A stretch of 64,000 nucleotides of DNA from Paenarthrobacter sp. GOM3 (GTDB taxonomy: Bacteria; Actinomycetota; Actinomycetes; Actinomycetales; Micrococcaceae). Within the stretch, counting starts at the first letter, position 1; each line of letters starts with the position of its first letter. A program made the position numbers and the translations under genes. The notes under the pieces are model-generated. The model was not told the DNA's origin. It was given only the letters and a program-made list of their open reading frames with translations, and did not search any database. Where the stretch lies: the NCBI RefSeq assembly GCF_018215265.2, contig NZ_CP136562.1, positions 3,348,001-3,412,000 of the forward strand. The letters run 5' to 3'. Shown piece after piece: positions 1-8,134 of the stretch.

Positions 1-483
1 CACCTCAGCGTGCTGGGCAACTGCACCATTTCGCAGATGAAGGTCCTCAAGCGGTCCAAGTCCGAGGCCTCGGATGTGGCCCGCCACAACCTCGAGCGCG
101 TAGGGCTGGGTCACCTGGCGGACCGTTTCCCGGACCAGCTTTCCGGCGGCCAGCAGCAGCGCGTCGCGATCGCCAGGGCACTGTCCATGGACCCGCAACT
201 CATGCTCTTCGATGAGCCCACGTCCGCGTTGGACCCCGAAACCGTAGGTGATGTCCTGGCTGTCATGCGCAAACTGGCGCAGGAAGGCATGACCATGTTG
301 GTGGTCACGCACGAGATGGGCTTCGCCCGCGAAGTCGCCGACCGCGTCGTCTTCATGGACGCCGGCGTTGTGGTGGAAGAAGGCCCGGCCGAACACGTCA
401 TTAGTGCTCCTACCCAGCCGCGCACCAAGGAATTCCTGCGCCGCGTCCTGGACCCGACGCACATCGGCGTCGAGGAAGCGTAG
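1..483 (+). CDS. Polar amino-acid ABC transporter ATP-binding protein (3' part)
   Basis: The gene is cut by the window edge and the reading frame is open from base 1. The visible 160 residues hold the second half of a GlnQ/HisP-type nucleotide-binding domain: the LSGGQ signature (fragment residues 47-51), Walker B with catalytic Glu ([13 protein letters not shown], about 67-79) and the H-loop VVTHEMGFA. The motif [14 protein letters not shown] and the EEG..EHV tail are typical of importers of glutamine, glutamate or other polar amino acids. Walker A lies upstream of the window. It would energise uptake with a permease and a binding protein that are not visible here. The substrate cannot be told from this part. 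Confidence 0.9.
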   Translation, partial: HLSVLGNCTISQMKVLKRSKSEASDVARHNLERVGLGHLADRFPDQLSGGQQQRVAIARALSMDPQLMLFDEPTSALDPETVGDVLAVMRKLAQEGMTMLVVTHEMGFAREVADRVVFMDAGVVVEEGPAEHVISAPTQPRTKEFLRRVLDPTHIGVEEA

Positions 484-504
484 ACCCTTCGTTACATCGC
501 TCTG

Positions 505-547
505 ACGGGCGGGTGGATCCCTCTTGGGGTACTGCTCGCCCGTTTTT
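505..547 (+). terminator. Probable Rho-independent terminator after the ABC ATPase gene
   Basis: ACGGGCG (505-511) pairs with CGCCCGT (537-543), followed by a run of five T. It starts 22 bases after the stop codon. The loop is long (25 bases), so it is weaker than a classical terminator. Confidence 0.5.
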
Positions 548-691
548 GCGTTCGTCCGCAGCGCTGGTGCACCATTTCGCGCCTTGCGCACTCGTCGTTC
601 GTCGGCAGCGCACCCTTTCGCCCCATTCGCACCAGCGGTTACGGGTGCGATCGGCGGAAACGGTAGCGGACGGGTTGGCGCAGAGCCGCGG

Positions 692-2401
692 TTAGCCTGC
701 CGTGAGGACCTGGCCCACCGCGGCGTTGATGGCTTCCTTGATCCGGGCATGAAGGCTGCGCAGGCCTGCCCGGTCCACGCGCACCTCAACAATGGTGCGC
801 CCCTTGAGCGGCGACTTGAGCGCATCGGCGAGTTCCGCCGTCGTGCTAACCGCCAGGTGCCCGACGCCGTACGCGGACGCGAGTGCCGCGATGTCCACTG
901 AGTGCGGGGTGCCAAAGAGGCGTTCGACGGCGGTGCCGTAGGCACCCGAGTCTTCAACTGCGCCATGCTCCAGGAGGCTGAAAATGGCTCCGCCGGAATC
1001 GTTGAGGACCACGATGCGGAGGTCCGGAACTGGTTCGCCGTATCCCATGAGCAATCCGCCGGCGTCGTGAAGGAAGGTGACGTCGCCCAGCAGGACCGTG
1101 GTCTCGCGGCCGCTGCCAACCGCTATCCCCGTGGCTGTCGCGATGGTGCCGTCGATGCCGGCCAAGCCCCGGTTTGCGTAGACCGTGGCGATGGGTGCGG
1201 TGTGTGGTTGCCCGGCCAGGTCAACGTCGCGGATGCCGTTGGAGGAACCGAGGACCAGCTGGCCGCGGGTGTGTTCCCAGACCGCTGCCCCGACGGACGG
1301 TCCGTTGGCAGCGCTCTCCCCCGTCAGCACGCTGTCCAGGCCATGCTGGGCTGCTGCACCTGCAAGAAGCCAGGAATCGAGCCATTCCGCAGAGCCACGG
1401 CCCGCGAAATCGGCGAGTTCCAGGAGTGTTTCGATAGGTGTTTCGCGTCGCCGGCCCGCCTCGTACCAGGCGACCGGGACCGGCTGGTAGATCGCGGATT
1501 CAACGGACTCGTGCGCCAGCAGGGATGCGACGGGACGCGAGAGGGTTGCCCGTCCGAACAGGACCACCCGTTCGATCGGGGTCGCAGAGCCGGGACCGAA
1601 ATGCTGCAGCAATACCCTGTACGGACCCACCGCGTTGGGGCCAAAGCGTGCGTTGGATGACGGCTCCGCGAGCAAAGGCAAACCGTGTGCCCTCGCGAAA
1701 GCTTCAGCCACAGGTCCGGCATCGTGGCCTGCGAGGACCACGGTGCGTCGCTCGGGGAGTTCGCTGGATGCCGCCGGAAGCTCGAGGACCTGGGGACCGG
1801 CGTCGTAATGGAACACGCCGTGTCCCTGCTCTTCCGGGAGGGCGTCGTTGGCCGCTGGAACCAAAGGATCACGGAACGCAAGGTTCAGCTGGACGGGGCC
1901 GGGCGGGGTGTCTTCGAGGGCGCCGGTGGCTGCATAAAGTGCGGTGGCAACAGCCTTCTGCGGATCGTCACCGGCGGGGACGTCGACGGCGAATCGGACG
2001 TGCTCGCCGAAAAGGTCCAGTTGGATGGTGGTCTGGTTGGCCCCGGTCCCGTGGAGTTCTTCGGGCCGGTCCGCGGAGATAACCACCACGGGCACGGCCG
2101 AATGGTTGGCCTCCATCACGGCCGGAAGAAGGTTGCCCACGGCTGTACCGGAGGTGGTCACGACGGCGGCAGGGGCCTCAGTGGAGAGCGCTAATCCAAG
2201 GGCGGTGAAGCCGGCATCGCGCTCGTCGATCCGGACATGCAACCTGACCCGGCCTGCAGCTTCTGCTTCCGCGAGGGCGTAGGCCATGGGGGCCGACCGC
2301 GAACCCGGCGCCACCACCACATGCCGCACACCGCCGTCGAGCAACGTGGTTACGGCGATCCGCGCGGCGGCGATGGATGTCAGAGAGTCCTGGGAAGTCA
2401 C
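692..2401 (-). CDS. menD: 2-succinyl-5-enolpyruvyl-6-hydroxy-3-cyclohexene-1-carboxylate synthase (MenD)
   Basis: MenD is the thiamine-diphosphate enzyme that joins 2-oxoglutarate and isochorismate in cytosolic menaquinone synthesis. The 569-residue length is normal for the family. Visible motifs are APGSRS (31-36), the cofactor-activating Glu60 in RIDERDAGF, TTSGTA (82-87) and a C-terminal GDVTFLHD block that corresponds to the family's Mg-ThDP region. The start ATG gives MTSQDSL, with no in-frame alternative that keeps the APGSRS domain better. menC lies about 2.3 kb away on the same strand, separated by a phosphatase gene, so the two menaquinone genes are near each other but not adjacent. 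Confidence 0.95.
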   Translation of the reverse strand: MTSQDSLTSIAAARIAVTTLLDGGVRHVVVAPGSRSAPMAYALAEAEAAGRVRLHVRIDERDAGFTALGLALSTEAPAAVVTTSGTAVGNLLPAVMEANHSAVPVVVISADRPEELHGTGANQTTIQLDLFGEHVRFAVDVPAGDDPQKAVATALYAATGALEDTPPGPVQLNLAFRDPLVPAANDALPEEQGHGVFHYDAGPQVLELPAASSELPERRTVVLAGHDAGPVAEAFARAHGLPLLAEPSSNARFGPNAVGPYRVLLQHFGPGSATPIERVVLFGRATLSRPVASLLAHESVESAIYQPVPVAWYEAGRRRETPIETLLELADFAGRGSAEWLDSWLLAGAAAQHGLDSVLTGESAANGPSVGAAVWEHTRGQLVLGSSNGIRDVDLAGQPHTAPIATVYANRGLAGIDGTIATATGIAVGSGRETTVLLGDVTFLHDAGGLLMGYGEPVPDLRIVVLNDSGGAIFSLLEHGAVEDSGAYGTAVERLFGTPHSVDIAALASAYGVGHLAVSTTAELADALKSPLKGRTIVEVRVDRAGLRSLHARIKEAINAAVGQVLTAG

Positions 2402-2494
2402 CGCTCCAGTCTATTGGGGCAGTGATGGAGGGTCCGCCGGAACCCCGCGGGAGAGCATCCGATACTCGCTCACATCCCACCCCACAAACGGAAA

Positions 2495-2530
2495 CGCTCC
2501 TCCACCAGCAGTTCGCCGGTTGGAGGAGCG
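2495..2530 (-). terminator. Rho-independent terminator of the PhoX-type gene
   Basis: CGCTCCTCCA (2495-2504) and TGGAGGAGCG (2521-2530) form a 10-bp stem just after the phosphatase stop codon on the minus strand. Reading minus, the stem is followed by TTTCCGTTTG. It separates phosphatase transcripts from menD. Confidence 0.7.
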
Positions 2531-2552
2531 CTTCGGTGTTGAACGGCAGCCG

Positions 2553-4643
2553 TTACTTGCGGAAGACCTGCACGATCGCGGGGCGCGGGGCCCGCACAGC
2601 AACGGCAGGGACCGGTGCGCCTGCAGCTACATAGTCCGGGAAGTACGAGTGCGGCGCATCGAACGTGCCTTCCTCGCCCGGGTGCTGGACGGCAACAAAC
2701 ACCGTGCGTTCTTCGTCGTGGACGATCGGACCACAGGTTTCGGCGTCTCGGGGCACGGCCAGGAACTGCTCCACCTTGCCGCGCTCCGGGCCTTCCAAAG
2801 TGACCTTGAACAGACCGTCGTTGTAGCCGATGGTGGACGGAGCGCCATCCGTGGAAATCCAAAGGTTGCCAACGGAGTCGAATGCAACGTTATCGGGGCA
2901 CGAAATCGGCGACACCTTATCTGCCGGGAAACCGGAGAAGTAGGTGGAGGTGTTCTTGGCGGGGTCGCCGGCAACCAGCAGCAGGGTCCAGTTGAACTTG
3001 GTGCCCACCTGGTCCTTGCCTTCGGTGATTTCGACAATGTGGCCGTCGCGGTTCAGCGTGCGCGGGTTGACTTCCGTGGCGCCTTCCTTGCCGGTCTTGC
3101 CGCGGTCCGAGTTGTTGGTGCACGCCACGTAGACCTTGCCGGTGAGCAGGTTTGGCTGAACGTCCTCGCAACGGTCCATCTTGGTGGGGCCAACCTTGTC
3201 GGCGGCCAAGCGGGTGTACACCAAGACCTCTGCCACGGACATGCCCGGAACCGCCGATACGCCGCCCACGACCAGCGGCAACCATTCGCCCGAACCGTCG
3301 AAAGCACCGTCGGCCGGGAGCTTGCCGGTACCGTCGATCTCGGCGGCGGGCGAGTCACCCGTGAAGCGGGCAACGTACAGGTCGCCTTCGGAGAGGAGGC
3401 CCATGTTGTTCTTCCGGGCGGCCTTGGAATCGCCCGCCTGGTACTTGCCCTTGGAGACGAACTTGTAGAGGTAGTCAAAGCGCTCATCGTCACCCATGTA
3501 GGCCACGACGCGGCCGTCGGGGGCAACAATGACGTTGGCGCCTTCGTGCTTGAAGCGGCCCATGGCGGAGTGCTTCCTGGGTGTGGAGGTGGGGTCGAAG
3601 GGATCCACTTCCACGATCCAGCCAAAGCGGTTGCTTTCGTTGGCGTACCCGGAATTGCGGGTGTCAAAGCGCGGCTCGTCGAGCTCCCACTGGCGGGTGG
3701 TTGCCTTGGCAGACAGGCCGTAGCGCTTGTCCGAGTCGCTCGTGCCGGGCGCAACGAAGTATCCGTTGAAGTTTTCTTCGCCGGAGAGGATGGTGCCCCA
3801 CGGGGTGGTGCCGCCGGAGCAGTTGCCCAGGGTGCCCTTGATCCAACGGCCGGCGGGGTCGTCGATGGTCTTGACAAAGTTGGTGCCGGCGGCAGGACCG
3901 GTCAGTTCGTAGACAGTGTCTGTGAGGAAGCGGCGGTTGAGGGCAGCACCCTGGACGTAGCTCCACGGCTTGTTCTTGTTCTTGCGCTCCAACTCCACAA
4001 CAGCCAGGCCGTGGGCTGCACGGCCGATGGCGCGGGCTTCGGCAGCGTCAAAGCCAACGGGAAGCATGATGTTCTCATTGGTGTACTCGTGGTTGGTGAA
4101 CAGCACTGCACGGCGATCCTTGGCGTCGGGGATCGGGATGATGTCCGTGTAGTCGTTGTTGTAGCCAAACTGACGGGCCTGGGCGGCTGCTGTCTGCTTG
4201 GTGATGTCGAAGGCCGGTGAATCGGCGAACAACGGGTCACCCCAACGGATGATCGGGTTCCACCCGAAACCCTCAGGAACGGTAAAGGCGTCGACGGCGG
4301 CGTCGACCGGCTTGATCGCTGTGAACTTGAGCTTGGACTTGTCGAAGCCCTTCTTGGCGGCATCGGAGAGCCCGTTGCCCGAATCGGCGGTGGCCGTATC
4401 AGCGCCACCTACGGCACCGCCGAGCACGACGGCGAGCGCACCCGCAGCGCCGAGGCCCAGTGCGGCGCGGCGGGACATGGCAGTGGAGGCGATGTCCCTG
4501 AAGTAGCCGTTGGTGCTGGTGTTGCAGACATCGCCAGAGCAGCCGTTATCGCATTTCAGGGCACACGTGACTGGGCTGCGCTTGCCTTTGGTGTGGCCGA
4601 GCATGGGGAGCAGCGGGAACGTGCGTCCGGTGGTTTCAGACAT
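2553..4643 (-). CDS. PhoX-family (DUF839) exported phosphatase
   Basis: The 696-residue protein resembles PhoX-type alkaline phosphatases, monomeric Ca/Fe enzymes exported folded by the Tat system that release phosphate from organic esters. The start was set at MSETTGR because GGAAGG lies eight bases before it; the longer reading frame runs into menC. An N-terminal segment has four closely spaced cysteines (27, 31, 35, 40). It is followed by a twin-arginine motif SRRAALG (57-63) and a hydrophobic stretch. The body has beta-propeller-like blocks such as NCSGGTTPWGT, SGEENFNGYF and NPRTLNRDGHI. As I recall, the Cys-plus-late-Tat layout is shared by actinobacterial relatives. Phosphatase activity is inferred from family. 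Confidence 0.85.
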   Translation of the reverse strand: MSETTGRTFPLLPMLGHTKGKRSPVTCALKCDNGCSGDVCNTSTNGYFRDIASTAMSRRAALGLGAAGALAVVLGGAVGGADTATADSGNGLSDAAKKGFDKSKLKFTAIKPVDAAVDAFTVPEGFGWNPIIRWGDPLFADSPAFDITKQTAAAQARQFGYNNDYTDIIPIPDAKDRRAVLFTNHEYTNENIMLPVGFDAAEARAIGRAAHGLAVVELERKNKNKPWSYVQGAALNRRFLTDTVYELTGPAAGTNFVKTIDDPAGRWIKGTLGNCSGGTTPWGTILSGEENFNGYFVAPGTSDSDKRYGLSAKATTRQWELDEPRFDTRNSGYANESNRFGWIVEVDPFDPTSTPRKHSAMGRFKHEGANVIVAPDGRVVAYMGDDERFDYLYKFVSKGKYQAGDSKAARKNNMGLLSEGDLYVARFTGDSPAAEIDGTGKLPADGAFDGSGEWLPLVVGGVSAVPGMSVAEVLVYTRLAADKVGPTKMDRCEDVQPNLLTGKVYVACTNNSDRGKTGKEGATEVNPRTLNRDGHIVEITEGKDQVGTKFNWTLLLVAGDPAKNTSTYFSGFPADKVSPISCPDNVAFDSVGNLWISTDGAPSTIGYNDGLFKVTLEGPERGKVEQFLAVPRDAETCGPIVHDEERTVFVAVQHPGEEGTFDAPHSYFPDYVAAGAPVPAVAVRAPRPAIVQVFRK

Positions 4644-4718
4644 GGGGGTGACCTTCCAGAGGGTGTACGAGGTTCCCGTTGAGCTTTTCAGCGGAATCCG
4701 AATCTGGGAGGTCACTCT

Positions 4719-4736
4719 GGTTAAGGCTGGGTGAAC
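4719..4736 (-). promoter_or_regulatory. PHO-box-like direct repeat upstream of the PhoX-type gene
   Basis: On the minus strand GTTCACCCAGC is followed by CTTAACC, two 7-mers on an 11-base period with five of seven matches (GTTCACC/CTTAACC). Streptomyces PhoP boxes are 11-base direct repeats built on GTTCACC. The site is about 76 bases before the phosphatase start and overlaps the end of menC. Phosphate-starvation control is inferred. Confidence 0.4.
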
Positions 4737-5740
4737 AAACGGTGGTGGTCTCGCGCCAGGACGGCGTGTACTCGTCGGAGCCGGTCCAACCACCAATCCC
4801 GGCGTTCTCCCGAGGCCGCGTACTGTTCCAGGAGTCCGGGATCGGGGTGCGTGTCACGCAACGGTATGGCGCCGTCGTCGGCCACCAGCGGATCCAAGGT
4901 GACGTCTGAGGCAAACAGCGAAACGGTGCCCAAGCCGCAGGCGTAGGGAAGGAACGGAAGGGAAGCTGCGAGCGCCAGCCCGGCCCGGATTCCCACCGAG
5001 GTATCCAGCGCGGAGCTGACGACGGCAGGCAGCCCTGCTTGATTGACGATGTCCAGTGCACGCCTGACGCCGCCAAGTGGCGCGACTTTGACCACGATCA
5101 GGTCCGCGGCACCTGCTTTCGCCACACGCAGGGGGTCGTCTTCCTTGCGCACGCTTTCGTCGGCAGCGATCAGAACTGGCGTACCGGCGGCGGCCAGCCG
5201 ACGGCGGACCTCGGCCAGACCTTCAATGGAGGGAACGGGTTGCTCGGCATACTCGAGGCCCTGCGTCGACAGAGCCCCGAGCGCTTCCACAGCTTGGCCG
5301 ACGTTCCATCCACCGTTGGCATCCACCCTGATGGCCGCCTCAGGAAGGGCCCTGCGTACTGCTGCTACCCGGGAGAGGTCGTCGGCAAGTTCCTGCCCCC
5401 GCTCGGCGACCTTGATCTTGACAGCATCCACCCGGCCGAAGCGGGCCAGGACGTCCGGTACCTGCTCCGCCCGAACTGCCGGAACCGTGGCATTAACCGG
5501 AATCACATGCCGTAATGGTGAGGGAAACCCTACCCAGCCTGCCTCCACGGCGGCAGCAAGCCAGCGGGAGGCTTCCTCGTCGCCGTATTCGGGGAAGGGG
5601 CAGAACTCGCCCCAGCCGTTCGGTCCCTGAAGCAGCAGTGTTTCGCGCTGCATGATCCCGCGGAACTTCACGCGCATGGGCAGCGACACTACGTGGGCGG
5701 AGTCCAGGAGTTCTTCGAGTTCAGGAAGGCTTGCAGGCAT
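4721..5740 (-). CDS. menC: o-Succinylbenzoate synthase (MenC)
   Basis: A 339-residue member of the enolase superfamily that dehydrates SHCHC to o-succinylbenzoate in the menaquinone pathway. Active-site residues are recognisable: the KIK pair (Lys108, Lys110), metal ligands Asp140 (RVDANGG), Glu166 (YAEQP) and Asp194 (AADES), and Lys218 (VVKVAPLGG). The start MPASLPELEE was preferred over an upstream in-frame ATG because it fits the family's N-terminus. No strong ribosome site is visible for either, so the start is uncertain. The substrate call is supported by menD nearby; other enolase-superfamily activities (such as N-acylamino-acid racemisation) occur in related proteins. Confidence 0.88.
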   Translation of the reverse strand: MPASLPELEELLDSAHVVSLPMRVKFRGIMQRETLLLQGPNGWGEFCPFPEYGDEEASRWLAAAVEAGWVGFPSPLRHVIPVNATVPAVRAEQVPDVLARFGRVDAVKIKVAERGQELADDLSRVAAVRRALPEAAIRVDANGGWNVGQAVEALGALSTQGLEYAEQPVPSIEGLAEVRRRLAAAGTPVLIAADESVRKEDDPLRVAKAGAADLIVVKVAPLGGVRRALDIVNQAGLPAVVSSALDTSVGIRAGLALAASLPFLPYACGLGTVSLFASDVTLDPLVADDGAIPLRDTHPDPGLLEQYAASGERRDWWLDRLRRVHAVLARDHHRLFTQP

Positions 5741-5801
5741 AATGCCACTGTACCGGCGGCTTCCCGGGCCCAATGGCGGCCATTTGGTCTATGTGGACAA
5801 C

Positions 5802-6392
5802 TCAAACGTCCCAGTAGTTCTGCACGCTTCCGAGGGCATCAGCCAACCGCGCCCCGGACAGGACCAAGGAGCTTTCCGGAACCCCCAGTTCTTCCCATTT
5901 GGCCACGATGCGCGTGTCGCCTTCCACAGGCAGCGGCCACAGCCAGAACTGCGCAGAACCCTCCACTTGTTCATCCCCGGCACTGCCTCCGCCGCCTCCC
6001 CGGCGCGTGAGGACGGGCCCCGAGACGTCTTCGGAGTCCTCCAACATGGACGGCGTGGGGTGGGCGGCAATCGCCTTCCTTCCGTCAGCGAGCGATACCC
6101 CGAACATCATTCCGGGTCCCGGGCGGCTGAAGCTCTGCTCCGCGACGTCACGCCATTCCTGGTCCGACTCGTCTGCGCGACGCACGGACCACGTGACGTC
6201 AAACAAACAGCCAGTGGAGTACACCTCCACCATCTTTACCGCCACCACGGCGCTGGTGCTTCGGTACACAAAACCCCCTACGGGCAGGATGCCCGGCAGT
6301 TCATCCGACGGCGGCCCGAACCATCCCGGCCGGATGGGCTGCGGCTGGCGTGGCCGCGACGGCGGCTCGGGGAGGTCGTCGAAGAAGCTCAT
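5802..6392 (-). CDS. Uncharacterised protein, about 196 aa
   Basis: I do not recognise a family. The protein has a Pro/Arg-rich N-terminus (MSFFDDLPEPPSRPRQPQP), then a region rich in beta strands with many Trp and Val residues, and no membrane segment or signal peptide. The start was placed at MSFFDD because it gives a natural N-terminus and clears the divergent gene at 6496; the longer frame reaches further upstream. It ends 61 bases from the menC start, on the same strand, so it may be read in the same direction as menC. Codon use is like its neighbours, which supports it being real. Confidence 0.65.
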   Translation of the reverse strand: MSFFDDLPEPPSRPRQPQPIRPGWFGPPSDELPGILPVGGFVYRSTSAVVAVKMVEVYSTGCLFDVTWSVRRADESDQEWRDVAEQSFSRPGPGMMFGVSLADGRKAIAAHPTPSMLEDSEDVSGPVLTRRGGGGGSAGDEQVEGSAQFWLWPLPVEGDTRIVAKWEELGVPESSLVLSGARLADALGSVQNYWDV

Positions 6393-6495
6393 GTTCCATG
6401 CATACACCGCCACGGGACGTCCGGGGAGGGCCTTCTGGCAACCGAGAGACGGCAACCGCGATATTCTCGAAGTCACGACTCAATGCGGGGGAATC

Positions 6496-7125
6496 ATGAC
6501 TCAATCAATGCCCGGTTCAACAACACCTGCCGGTTGGTACCCGGACCCTTCGGACCCCAGGTTTGTCCGGTGGTGGGATGGCCACGCCTGGACAGGCAAT
6601 CAGGCTCCGCGCCAGATGCAGTATCAGCCAGTCATCAGGCCTCCCCGCCCACAGCTGAGCGAACAGACGCCGGTGTACAACCCGTTCATTTGGGTGATCA
6701 CTTTGCTGCCGCTGGTCTCCGTGATTTTCATGCTCTTCTGGCAGCCCGAATTCCGGATGATCACTACCCGCCAGGGCACCACCACCATCGATCCCTTCTC
6801 CATCTACACCCCCGCGTATTTCCTGCTCATGGGATCGAGCGTCGTTGCTTATGGCCTCTCGGTGTTTTTCGCCTATCTTGACCGTCAGCGCCTGCTGAAG
6901 TCCGGCGTCGAACGTCCTTTCCACTGGGCCTGGGCGTTCCTGAGCGCCATCGTCTACGTGATTGGCCGCTCCGTGATCGTCAATAAGGTCGCCCCAAAGC
7001 GTGGGCTGTGGCCGATCTGGGCCACCGCCGCTGTGTTCGTGATCAGCATGGTGGTGGCGGGCATCTGGACGTCCAACATGATGCAGTCCATGTACAACCA
7101 GTTCGGCTACTCGGTCACCACGTAG
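6496..7125 (+). CDS. DUF2510-domain membrane protein
   Basis: A 209-residue protein starting at an ATG eight bases after a GGGGGA ribosome site. Residues about 10-35 are a DUF2510 domain (PAGWYPDPSDP...RWWDGHAW), a Trp-rich module common in actinobacterial membrane proteins. Four hydrophobic segments follow: FIWVITLLPLVSVIFMLFW, YFLLMGSSVVAYGLSVFFAY, WAFLSAIVYVIGRSVIV and ATAAVFVISMVVAGIW. Function of the family is unknown. Its end overlaps the convergent regulator gene by 11 bases. Confidence 0.8.
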   Translation: MTQSMPGSTTPAGWYPDPSDPRFVRWWDGHAWTGNQAPRQMQYQPVIRPPRPQLSEQTPVYNPFIWVITLLPLVSVIFMLFWQPEFRMITTRQGTTTIDPFSIYTPAYFLLMGSSVVAYGLSVFFAYLDRQRLLKSGVERPFHWAWAFLSAIVYVIGRSVIVNKVAPKRGLWPIWATAAVFVISMVVAGIWTSNMMQSMYNQFGYSVTT

Positions 7126-7996
7126 CCGTCGTGGCCGCCCAGCTGGTGAGTAGCTTGATATGTTCCTCGTGGACAGTGCCGGGCTCCGCTGTATAGACGC
7201 TGAGTTCGTTGACCGCCCGGGGCAGTGTGGGCAGTGCCAGGGACTGGTACGTCAGTTCCAAATACCCCACCACGGGATGTTGCAGCCTTTTGATGCCGTC
7301 ATGCCTGAAACGGATATCGTGTGAGCCCCACAGGGCGCGGAACTCCGGGCTGACCGTGGACAGCTCGCCCACCAGTTCGCGCAAGTCGCGGTCGTTGGGC
7401 TCCCGTCCGGCTTCTGCGCGCAGGAGGGCGGCAGTGGCTGCGGCGCCGGCTTCCCAGTCGACAAAGAAGTCCCGTGAGGCGGGGTCCAGGAAATGGTAGC
7501 GGGCAAAATTGGCATGGCCATGTGCCGTGGTGGTTTCGCTGGCGAACATTGGTGCGTGCAGGGCCCGTGCCAACGGGTTGGAGCCGACGACGTCCAAGCG
7601 CCCGTTGCGGACGAACGCCGCTGACATGGTCATGGTGTCCACCATCCACTGGACAGGTGCGGCTAACTCCCCGTCCTTGCGCCGTGGAGCAACCCGGTTC
7701 CTGGGGCGGGCAGCTTTGGCCAGCTCGAACAGGTATGTCCGTTCTTCTTCGCTGAGCTGCAGCGCCCGGGCGACGGAACTGAGGACGTCATCCGAAACGC
7801 CACTGATGTTGCCTTTCTCCAGCCGGGCATACCATTCCGTGCTCACGCCGGCCAATACGGCAACTTCCTCGCGCCGCAGTCCGGGGACACGACGCCTGCT
7901 GCCGGCCGGCAGCCCCACCTGTTCTGGAAGGAGCTTGGCGCGCCGGGTGGCGAGGAAGTCCTTGATGTCGGCTCGGTTGTCGGGCAGGTTATCCAT
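7115..7996 (-). CDS. XRE-family regulator with MmyB-like ligand-binding domain
   Basis: A 293-residue regulator. Residues about 10-80 form an XRE-type helix-turn-helix (RRVPGLRREEVAVLAGVS, then YARLEKG). The rest matches the MmyB-like ligand-binding domain (WMVDTMTMSAAFVRNGRLDVVGSNPLARAL read in pieces, PEFRALW, RHDGIKRLQHPVVG). The start MDNLPDNR was chosen; the longer frame would run across the divergent promoter. It lies head to head with an MFS transporter gene, a common arrangement in which such regulators repress a drug or metabolite exporter until a ligand binds. The ligand is unknown. Confidence 0.88.
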   Translation of the reverse strand: MDNLPDNRADIKDFLATRRAKLLPEQVGLPAGSRRRVPGLRREEVAVLAGVSTEWYARLEKGNISGVSDDVLSSVARALQLSEEERTYLFELAKAARPRNRVAPRRKDGELAAPVQWMVDTMTMSAAFVRNGRLDVVGSNPLARALHAPMFASETTTAHGHANFARYHFLDPASRDFFVDWEAGAAATAALLRAEAGREPNDRDLRELVGELSTVSPEFRALWGSHDIRFRHDGIKRLQHPVVGYLELTYQSLALPTLPRAVNELSVYTAEPGTVHEEHIKLLTSWAATTATW

Positions 7997-8028
7997 GGAT
8001 TCACGATAACGCGGGTGGCCCGTGGTGA

Positions 8029-8093
8029 GGGGGATACAGCTTGTACCCCCTATAGACAGGGCCTTCTCCAGCGTTTGGAAATCCATTGCAATG
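8029..8093. promoter_or_regulatory. Divergent regulator/exporter promoter region with two palindromes
   Basis: GGGGGATACA (8029-8038) and TGTACCCCC (8042-8050) form an imperfect palindrome with core TACA..TGTA, followed by TATAGAC, a possible -10. A second, perfect 10-bp palindrome CATTGCAATG lies at 8084-8093, with CCATTGCA repeated at 8113. Either could bind the divergent regulator. Confidence 0.4.
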
Positions 8094-8134
8094 AATGGAG
8101 AGACATTTTCTTTCCATTGCACTCAGGAGTTTGC

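Noticed and set aside
2286..4220. Long plus-strand open frame (644 codons) opposite the PhoX-type gene
   Set aside because: It is the shadow of the real minus-strand gene in high-GC DNA; its protein has no domain and the minus frame has clear family motifs.
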